Assembly (NCBI GenBank): GCA_934364765.1
Contig: CAKRMO010000103.1
Coordinates: forward strand, 1-5,082
From: an uncultured Bacteroidaceae bacterium
Lineage (GTDB): Bacteria > Bacteroidota > Bacteroidia > Bacteroidales > Bacteroidaceae
Reading direction: 5' to 3'
Length of the DNA: 5,082 bases
Below, in pieces: positions 1 to 5,082 of the stretch. Under the pieces are notes generated by a model. It searched no databases. It was not told where the DNA came from and saw only the letters and a list, made by a program, of their open reading frames with translations. Every line of letters begins with the position of its first letter. The first letter of the stretch is position 1. The position numbers were made by a program, and so were the translations under genes.

Positions 1-581
1 CATTTCTCCTCGGCGTATTTGTCTGCGAACTCAATGAACATGTCTATCAGCTTTCCTTTGTCAAATCCGCCCGCAACTCCGCTTACAACGTCGCCAAGCG
101 CCTTTGTCCGGCGTTCGGAAGCGGCTTTTGAGGCGATGCCTTCTTCAGCCTTAATCTCCGCAAGCTTGATTTCGTCTTTGCCGGTGGCTTTGCTCAGGTA
201 CAGCTTTCCGTCTTTCTCGCACACAACCGCCATACTTCCGGGATGTCCGAAAGCCACAACGTTCCCCTCTTCGTCATACTCAATCAGAACTCCTTTCGAG
301 TATTCCGACTTTGTGTCGTTCATATAATATAGTGCTGTGCCTTGCGAATAGTTTGCGTGCGCCATGATGAACCTGCCGTTGTAATACATTCCCTCATCCC
401 AGCCGTTGGTTGTGTCTTGAACGGCGTAGTATGTGTTTTTGGCAAAGCGGCTGTCGTCAACGACCGTTCCGCCTTTTTCTGGTTCGGAATTTGAATCGCC
501 GCACGAGGTCAGCGTTCCCAATGCCGCCGCAAACATTACGGCGAGCAGCACGCATAATTTGTAAGTGAAAAGCTTTTTCAT
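1..581 (-). CDS. Hypothetical lipoprotein, C-terminal end at or just past window edge
   Basis: I do not recognise this family. The start at 581 opens a reading frame of 193 codons that reaches the left edge. The N-terminus is a clear lipoprotein signal: Lys2-Lys3, a hydrophobic stretch at about residues 9-24, then a lipobox Leu-Thr-Ser-Cys with the lipidated Cys at residue 27, followed by an acidic, Ser/Gly-containing linker (GDSNSEPEKGG). The mature part is small and polar, with short aromatic/Gly segments of likely beta structure (WDEGMYYNGRF, GVLIEYDEEGNVVAF, CEKDGKLYLSK at roughly residues 61-130). It ends in a Lys/Glu/Ala-rich, probably helical stretch with a Gly-rich break (VSGVAGGFDKGK). 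The last two visible bases begin a codon TG-, which could be a TGA stop, giving a protein of about 193 residues. The lipid anchor implies attachment to the inner or outer membrane; the role is unknown. It lies 44 bp after fmt on the same strand and may be co-transcribed with it. No Shine-Dalgarno sequence is seen; an A-rich stretch precedes the ATG. Confidence 0.85.
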   Translation of the reverse strand, partial: MKKLFTYKLCVLLAVMFAAALGTLTSCGDSNSEPEKGGTVVDDSRFAKNTYYAVQDTTNGWDEGMYYNGRFIMAHANYSQGTALYYMNDTKSEYSKGVLIEYDEEGNVVAFGHPGSMAVVCEKDGKLYLSKATGKDEIKLAEIKAEEGIASKAASERRTKALGDVVSGVAGGFDKGKLIDMFIEFADKYAEEK

Positions 582-625
582 GACAAATGGTTTTATTGGT
601 GGTAAATGCATTCGTGAGCGTTGGG
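582..625. other. Spacer between fmt and the lipoprotein gene
   Basis: This is the longest non-coding stretch in the window, 44 bp. Read on the minus strand it is A/C-rich before the lipoprotein ATG. I find no GC-rich hairpin followed by a T-run that would end the upstream transcript. I also find no good match to the Bacteroidota promoter pattern (TTTG near -33 with TAnnTTTG near -7); a TTTG just before the ATG lacks the TA and is too close to the start. Read-through from fmt is therefore the simplest view, but a short untypical promoter cannot be excluded. Confidence 0.5.
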
Positions 626-1597
626 CTATGCAAGTTTCATGTCCTCGGGCGAGTGGAAACCGTTGAGGAACACGTTTGCCGCCATGCGCTTCTTGCCCGA
701 GAGCTGAAGTTCCTGAATGTCTATGTAACCGTCTTTCGCGGCAATGTACAGGTGCTTTTTGTTTTCCGACACCACAAACGTACAGGCGGCTTGCGTGGGC
801 TGCTTGTCAACAAGGCGTGCGCCGTATATCTTCATTGTGAATTTCGTGCCTTGGTGTTCCACTTCCGTCCACGCGGTGGGGTGGGGCGCAAGCCCGCGTA
901 TGAAGTTGTGTATCTCGGCTGCGCTTTTGTTCCAGTCTATCTTGCAGGTCTCCGTGAATATCTTTGGCGCGGGGCGAAGCTCTCCCTCAGTGCTTATTTC
1001 TGATTGCGGTATGCTTTTCACGTTTCCGGCGATAACGGCGTCCACTGTCTTGAGCAGCATTTGCGCCCCCGTTGTCATCAGCCTGTCGTAAAGGTCTCCG
1101 GCAGTGTCTTCCGGCCCAATCTCCACGCTTTGCTGCATTGCTATGTTTCCCGTGTCTATGTCGTGGCGCAGGAAGAATGTGGTAACTCCGCTTTTTGTGT
1201 CGCCGTTTATAACCGCCCAGTTTATGGGGGCCGCGCCGCGATATTGCGGCAGCAGAGACGCGTGCAGGTTTATTGTGCCGAATTTTGGCATTGCCCAGAC
1301 AATTTCGGGCAGCATGCGGAACGCCACGACAATCTGCAGGTCAGCGTTTAGCTCACGAAGCTCGTTGACAAAATTGTCGTCTTTCAGTTTCTCCGGCTGC
1401 AGGAGCGGCAGGTTTTGCGAAAGGGCGTAGTTCTTCACGGCTGAGGGCACGAGCGTGTTGCGATGCCTGCCCACAGGCTTGTCAACGGCTGTAACCACAC
1501 CCACAACGTTGTATTCTCCTTCAACAAGGGCTTTGAGCGACTCCACCGCAAATTCGGGAGTCCCCATGAAAACAATGCGCAAATCTTTCTTGTCCAT
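626..1597 (-). CDS. fmt: Methionyl-tRNA formyltransferase
   Basis: Cytosolic enzyme that transfers a formyl group from 10-formyltetrahydrofolate to the amino group of methionine on initiator tRNA, producing the fMet-tRNA used to start translation. The 323-residue length is normal for the family. The N-terminal Rossmann-like catalytic domain opens with IVFMGTPEFAVESL (residues 8-21). A loop with KPVGRH (40-45) matches the tRNA-acceptor-contacting insertion of the E. coli enzyme. The active-site signature INLHASLLPQYRGAAPINW (109-127) supplies Asn110 and His112, and HDIDTG (145-150) supplies the catalytic Asp148, corresponding by eye to E. coli Asn106, His108 and Asp144. The C-terminal OB-like tRNA-binding domain starts at about residue 210 (RPAPKIF) and includes FIRGLAPHPTAW (232-243). 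The ATG at 1597 is followed at once by the conserved core, so the start is firm; the stop is TAG. It begins 17 bp after the CLC gene ends. No Shine-Dalgarno sequence is evident. No defects are seen. Confidence 0.98.
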   Translation of the reverse strand: MDKKDLRIVFMGTPEFAVESLKALVEGEYNVVGVVTAVDKPVGRHRNTLVPSAVKNYALSQNLPLLQPEKLKDDNFVNELRELNADLQIVVAFRMLPEIVWAMPKFGTINLHASLLPQYRGAAPINWAVINGDTKSGVTTFFLRHDIDTGNIAMQQSVEIGPEDTAGDLYDRLMTTGAQMLLKTVDAVIAGNVKSIPQSEISTEGELRPAPKIFTETCKIDWNKSAAEIHNFIRGLAPHPTAWTEVEHQGTKFTMKIYGARLVDKQPTQAACTFVVSENKKHLYIAAKDGYIDIQELQLSGKKRMAANVFLNGFHSPEDMKLA

Positions 1598-1614
1598 AAA
1601 ACTGTGTTATAGCG

Positions 1615-3414
1615 TTATTCTTCGGAGTAGTCCACCATAACCTGACGGTACATGGCGTACAGTTTGGTGCGTGTAACGAAGCCCACATATTCTCCGAGAC
1701 TGTTGACCACAGGCAGCGTGTCGGCGTGGGTTCTTTCCATGGTGTCCATAACCACGGTAACAGGGTCGTCTATGCTCAGCCTTGCCGGCGGCTCTTCCAT
1801 GAGCTGTGCGGCGGTGAACTGGTTGTAGAGCTCCTGGCGGAAAAGCACCTTCCTGATTTTGGAAAGGTCTATCACGCCGAGCAGGTGGTTTGAACCGTCG
1901 GTAACGGGGAACACGTTCACTTTTTCGCGGGCTATGAGCAGCACGAGTCTGCCGAGCGTCATGTCGGGCGGCACTCGTGTGTCGTGCTTTTCGAGAATAG
2001 AGTCGAGGCTCATCAGCGTGAGCGCGGCCTTGTCCTTGTGGTGGGTTACGAGCTGCCCTTTTTTTGCAAGGCGTGTGGCATACACGCTGTTCGGCTCGAA
2101 GATTATAATCACAAGGTAAGACACAAGCGACACAATCATCAATGGGGCGAAAAGGAAATACCCGCCTGTTAGTTCGGCAATGAGGAATATGCTCGTTAGC
2201 GGGGCGTGCATCACCGCGCTCATTATGCCCGCCATTCCGAGAAGGGCGTAGTTTTTTTCGGGAACATACACGCCGAGGTTGTGCATATTCCAAAATCTTG
2301 AGAAAAAGAACCCGCTTATGCAGCCAAGGAAAAGGCAGGGCGCGAAGATGCCGCCGCAGCCGCCGCCTCCGTTGGTGGCGGAAGAGGCAATTGCCTTGCA
2401 GATGATTATGAGTCCGAGGTAGAGCAGCAGCTTTTGCGGGTCGCCGTAAAAGAGCGAGTTGTTCATCACGCCTTCCCAGTCTCCCATTCCTTTTCCGTTT
2501 AGCAGCAGGGAAATTGTGCCGTAGCCCTCGCCGTAGAGCGGCGGGAACAGGTATATTAGCAAGCTTAGTGTAATTCCGCCAAGGGCCAGCTTGGCGTACA
2601 TCCCTTTCACCTTGTGGAAAACGTCCTCGCACTTGTTCATCATCCGCGTGAAGTAGAGCGAGATGAAGCCGCAGAAAAGTCCGAGCAGTATTGATGTAGG
2701 CACGCGCTCAATGGTAAAGGCGTTTTCAAGGTTGAAGCTGAATTCCGAGCTTGTGCCGGTGAAAATGTACATCGTTACGGTGGCGGTGATGCTTGATACG
2801 AGCAACGGGATGAGGGATGCCATCGTGAGGTCAATCATAAGCACCTCAAGCGTGAACAGAACCCCTGCAATTGGGGCTTTGAATATTCCCGCCACCGCGC
2901 CGCTTGCGCCTGCGCCGAGCAGCACCATTATGGCTTTGTGGTCAAGCTTGAAAAACTGTCCGAGGTTTGATCCTATTGCGGAGCCTGTAAGCACAATCGG
3001 GGATTCCGCGCCCACAGAACCGCCGAAGCCGATTGTGATGCCGCTGGCGATGAGGCTCGACCAGCAGTTGTGCTTTTTCAGATGGCTTTGCCGGCGCGAA
3101 ATGGCGTAGAGGATGCGTGTAACGCCGTGGCTTATGTTGTCGCGCACGACATATTTAATGAAAAGGGCGGTGAGGAATATTCCCACAACGGGATATACGA
3201 GGAAAAGCCAGTTGGCGTTTGTTATGTCAAAACCTGCGGTAAGCAACGACTGAATCCACGCGATGAACCTGCGCAGAAAGTATGCGGCGCAAGCCGTGAA
3301 TATGCCTATGAGAAAACTCAGTACAAGCACAAACTGCTGTTGCGACAGATGTTTTTCGCGCCAATTGCTTATTGACTGCGGAAGGCTTCTTTGCGTCTGC
3401 GCTTGTGTCTGCAT
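1615..3414 (-). CDS. CLC-family anion channel/transporter with C-terminal CBS pair
   Basis: Inner-membrane CLC protein of 599 residues, expected to move chloride or another small anion. A Gln/Thr-rich cytosolic N-terminus (1-27) is followed by the membrane domain (about 28-440) and two CBS domains (about 465-530 and 535-592), which in other proteins bind adenine nucleotides. Family motifs visible are GSVGAESP (132-139), where Glu137 matches the gating glutamate (E. coli ClcA Glu148); APIAGVLFTLE (180-190); GGIFAP (354-359); and ELTGGY (414-419), where Tyr419 matches the anion-coordinating Tyr445. Two positions differ from ClcA. The GSGIPE loop reads SHGVTR (95-100), putting His96 at the central serine position. 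The residue matching the internal proton glutamate Glu203 is Val191, as in animal ClC channels. It may therefore not be a standard Cl-/H+ exchanger. The start lies 3 bp after the tsaC stop, indicating tight coupling; no Shine-Dalgarno sequence is seen, only A-rich sequence. The stop is TAA. Confidence 0.96.
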   Translation of the reverse strand: MQTQAQTQRSLPQSISNWREKHLSQQQFVLVLSFLIGIFTACAAYFLRRFIAWIQSLLTAGFDITNANWLFLVYPVVGIFLTALFIKYVVRDNISHGVTRILYAISRRQSHLKKHNCWSSLIASGITIGFGGSVGAESPIVLTGSAIGSNLGQFFKLDHKAIMVLLGAGASGAVAGIFKAPIAGVLFTLEVLMIDLTMASLIPLLVSSITATVTMYIFTGTSSEFSFNLENAFTIERVPTSILLGLFCGFISLYFTRMMNKCEDVFHKVKGMYAKLALGGITLSLLIYLFPPLYGEGYGTISLLLNGKGMGDWEGVMNNSLFYGDPQKLLLYLGLIIICKAIASSATNGGGGCGGIFAPCLFLGCISGFFFSRFWNMHNLGVYVPEKNYALLGMAGIMSAVMHAPLTSIFLIAELTGGYFLFAPLMIVSLVSYLVIIIFEPNSVYATRLAKKGQLVTHHKDKAALTLMSLDSILEKHDTRVPPDMTLGRLVLLIAREKVNVFPVTDGSNHLLGVIDLSKIRKVLFRQELYNQFTAAQLMEEPPARLSIDDPVTVVMDTMERTHADTLPVVNSLGEYVGFVTRTKLYAMYRQVMVDYSEE

Positions 3415-3417
3415 TGT

Positions 3418-4014
3418 TTATCTTATAACTTTTACTTCGCCCGAAACTCCGAGCTTTACTATTGAGGAGGGTGTGTGCGGCGCGTTTTCGTTGCGGCGGC
3501 TTGTGCAAACGTAGTCCGCTGCGTTGAGAATTTCGCGGCTTATCCCGGCAAAGGTCTTTGGCGACGGTTCGCCGCTGATGTTTGCCGAAGTTGACACGAT
3601 GGCTTTTTTGAAACGCCTGCACAATTCGCGGCTGAAAGGCTCTGACGTAATCCTTATGGCTATGCTGCCGTCTTCGGCAATCAGGTTGGGCGCGAGGTTG
3701 CGTGCGTTGTCGTATATAATGGTAAGGGGTTTGTCCGCCACTTCTATGAGCTGCCACGCCACATCGGGCACTTCCTTTACGTAGAACTCCACTTTGGCTT
3801 CCGAGTCAACGAGGGTTATCAGCGCCTTTGAGTCATCGCGCCGCTTTATTTCGTAAATGCGCCGCACAGCGTCGGCGTTTGTGGCGTCGCACCCAAGTCC
3901 CCAGATTGTGTCGGTGGGGTATGCTATAATTCCCCCACGGTTCAACACGTCAATGGCCTGGCGTATGTCGTCGCTGTATGCGCTTGTGTCTGTGCAGTTG
4001 CTTTTGCTGTCCAT
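3418..4014 (-). CDS. tsaC: Threonylcarbamoyl-AMP synthase, short TsaC/YrdC type
   Basis: Cytosolic enzyme that makes threonylcarbamoyl-adenylate from threonine, bicarbonate and ATP. The TsaD-containing complex then uses it to form t6A at position 37 of tRNAs reading ANN codons. The 198 residues cover one YrdC domain. The longer Sua5 C-terminal domain is absent, so this is the short TsaC form. Conserved features are GGIIAYPTDTIWGLGCDA (27-44), the KRR with following Ser62 (57-62) and STSAN (141-145), which together form the family K-x-R...S-x-N nucleotide/threonine site, SIAIRIT (117-123) and the C-terminal TPSSIV (181-186). A polar tail of about 16 residues precedes the domain. The ATG at 4014 is 15 bp after the prfC stop. 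A weak AAAGG at 4023-4027 sits 8 nt before the ATG and could act as a minimal ribosome-binding site. The stop is TAA. TsaC is usually essential, and nothing suggests damage here. The alternative is a YciO-like paralogue, but the full signature and this context favour TsaC. Confidence 0.94.
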   Translation of the reverse strand: MDSKSNCTDTSAYSDDIRQAIDVLNRGGIIAYPTDTIWGLGCDATNADAVRRIYEIKRRDDSKALITLVDSEAKVEFYVKEVPDVAWQLIEVADKPLTIIYDNARNLAPNLIAEDGSIAIRITSEPFSRELCRRFKKAIVSTSANISGEPSPKTFAGISREILNAADYVCTSRRNENAPHTPSSIVKLGVSGEVKVIR

Positions 4015-4029
4015 GTGCTGTGCCTTTGC

Positions 4030-5082
4030 CTAAAATTCCGAAGTGAAATGGAACTTTATGTTCTTGAAATCCTGTTGCGCCATTTGCAGTACGTATGAGC
4101 TGTCTGCAAGGAAAACCTCGCGCCCTTCGCGGTCGTGCGCCATATATTGGTATTTGCGTCGGCGGAAATCGTCAAGTTCTTCCTTGTCATCGCTTTCAAT
4201 CCAGCAGGCCTTGTAGAGCGACACTGGCTCCCAGCGGCATTTTGCGTTGTATTCGTTTTCCAGACGGTATTGTATCACCTCGAATTGCAGCTGTCCCACA
4301 GTGCCTATAATCTTGCGTCCGTTGAACTGGCTTATGAAGAGCTGCGCCACGCCTTCGTCCATTAGCTGTTCGATGCCCTTGTTTAGCTGTTTGCTTTTCA
4401 TTGGGTCGGCGTTCTCTATGTATTTGAACATTTCGGGCGAGAAGCTCGGCAGTCCCTTGAAATGCAGTTGTTCCCCCTCGGTCAGCGTGTCGCCGATTTT
4501 GAACACCCCGTTGTCGGGAAGTCCCACTATGTCTCCGGCGTATGCTTCGTCAACGGTGCTCTTTCTTTGCGCCATGAACTGCGCGGGGGATGAGAAGCGC
4601 ATTGTCTTTCCCTGCCTCACGTGCAGATAGGGCGTGTTTCTGACGAATTTTCCGCTGCATATCTTGCAGAAAGCTATGCACGAGCGGTGGTTGGGGTCGA
4701 TGTTGGCGGTAATTTTGAATATGAAACCGGTAAACTTTTCTTCATCGGGGTTGACCATACGTTCCTCTGCTTTGGTGGGGCGGGGGTAGGGTGCAATTTT
4801 GACAAAGCAGTCAAGCAGTTCCTTAACGCCAAAATTGTTAAGTGCAGATCCGAAGAATACGGGTGCCACGTCAGCATTAAGATAGTCGTCTTGATTGAAT
4901 GCAGGATATACGCCGTCAACAAGCTCAAGGTCGTCGCGGAGACGCTGTGCATCTTGTTCGCCTACGTGGGTTTCGAGTTCCTTGCTGTTGATGTCTACGG
5001 CAATTTTTTCGGTAACTTTCTGTTTGTCGGCAGCAAACAAGTTGAGTTGTTGTTCGTATATGTTGTATACACCTTTGAAACG
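4030..5082 (-). CDS. prfC: Peptide chain release factor 3, partial (N-terminus beyond window)
   Basis: GTPase of the ribosome that removes RF1/RF2 after peptide release. The frame is open to the right edge and 350 residues are visible, starting RFKGVYNIYEQQLNLFAAD. By comparison with E. coli RF3 (529 residues) about 180 residues are missing, including the GTP-binding P-loop and NKxD motifs. What remains is the end of the G domain (VGEQDAQRLRDDLELVDG, then APVFFGSALNNFGVKELLD), the beta-barrel domain II (EKFTGFIFKITANIDPNHR, then AYAGDIVGLPDNGVFKIGDTLTEG) and domain III (GTVGQLQFEVIQYRLENEYN), ending FHFTSEF. These match RF3 rather than EF-G, whose domains IV and V are absent. The TTG at 5040 is internal and should not be taken as the start. 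The stop is TAG. It is the first visible gene of the cluster, 15 bp before tsaC. Base composition of the right-hand third is somewhat lower in G+C than the rest of the gene. Confidence 0.97.
   Translation of the reverse strand, partial: RFKGVYNIYEQQLNLFAADKQKVTEKIAVDINSKELETHVGEQDAQRLRDDLELVDGVYPAFNQDDYLNADVAPVFFGSALNNFGVKELLDCFVKIAPYPRPTKAEERMVNPDEEKFTGFIFKITANIDPNHRSCIAFCKICSGKFVRNTPYLHVRQGKTMRFSSPAQFMAQRKSTVDEAYAGDIVGLPDNGVFKIGDTLTEGEQLHFKGLPSFSPEMFKYIENADPMKSKQLNKGIEQLMDEGVAQLFISQFNGRKIIGTVGQLQFEVIQYRLENEYNAKCRWEPVSLYKACWIESDDKEELDDFRRRKYQYMAHDREGREVFLADSSYVLQMAQQDFKNIKFHFTSEF

Larger units (their letters stand above)
1..5082 (-). other. Probable single operon prfC-tsaC-clc-fmt-lipoprotein
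   Basis: All five genes face the same way with gaps of 15, 3, 17 and 44 bp and no visible terminator in any gap. The first three gaps are too short to hold a separate promoter outside coding sequence, though promoters inside upstream genes cannot be ruled out by eye. The tsaC-CLC-fmt order is one I recall from Bacteroidales genomes, and prfC directly upstream extends it. The promoter would lie upstream of prfC, outside the window. The link between fmt and the lipoprotein gene is the weakest. Confidence 0.65.

Noticed and set aside
19..327. A plus-strand 102-codon frame opposite the lipoprotein gene
   Set aside because: It is Ser/Pro-rich antisense. The minus-strand frame has a proper start, signal peptide and lipobox, and runs through the whole region.
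582..625. Possible promoter or terminator between fmt and the lipoprotein gene
   Set aside because: A TTTG near the ATG lacks the accompanying TA and is too close to the start. No stem-loop with a T-run is present, and the ATGCAT palindrome is too short to mean anything.
587..1003. Plus-strand open frames opposite fmt (587-1003, 744-1091, 1004-1351, 1104-1430)
   Set aside because: They are antisense shadows of a well-conserved fmt coding sequence. Their translations show no family resemblance and they overlap one another in different frames.
1607..2632. A 341-codon open frame on the minus strand overlapping the CLC gene
   Set aside because: It is an alternative frame of the CLC gene, with an Arg/Pro/His-rich translation of no recognisable family. 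The CLC frame carries all the conserved motifs.
3227..3757. A minus-strand open frame of 176 codons across the tsaC/CLC junction
   Set aside because: It is a basic, low-information translation in another frame of two confidently identified genes.
4030..5040. prfC starting at the TTG codon at 5040
   Set aside because: The frame stays open to the window edge and the upstream residues (RFKGVYNIYEQQLN) match RF3, so the TTG is an internal leucine codon.

Overview
The window suggests a bacterium of the phylum Bacteroidota, probably order Bacteroidales. The basis is the character of the proteins, the gene order threonylcarbamoyl-AMP synthase / CLC / methionyl-tRNA formyltransferase (which I recall as common in that order), and start codons that mostly lack a convincing Shine-Dalgarno sequence. 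Base composition is about half G+C. I cannot assign a genus.

All five genes lie on the minus strand and are read from the right edge to the left. In order of transcription they are: prfC (peptide chain release factor 3, its N-terminal G-domain part outside the window, 5082-4030); a short TsaC/YrdC-type threonylcarbamoyl-AMP synthase (4014-3418); a CLC-family anion channel or transporter with a C-terminal CBS pair (3414-1615); fmt (1597-626); and an uncharacterised lipoprotein (581 to the left edge). The gaps are 15, 3, 17 and 44 bp. No terminator or convincing promoter is visible between them, so they are best read as one transcription unit whose promoter lies beyond the right edge. The 44-bp gap before the lipoprotein is the least certain link. 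No stretch longer than 44 bp lacks a gene.

Three of the genes act in translation. Fmt formylates the initiator Met-tRNA, TsaC starts the t6A modification of tRNAs that read ANN codons, and RF3 recycles the class I release factors at termination. The CLC protein sits among them without an obvious mechanistic link. The window looks like conserved chromosomal housekeeping sequence. I see no mobile elements, CRISPR arrays, RNA genes or notable repeats. The points most worth a second look are the substituted ion-pathway residues of the CLC protein and the unidentified lipoprotein.
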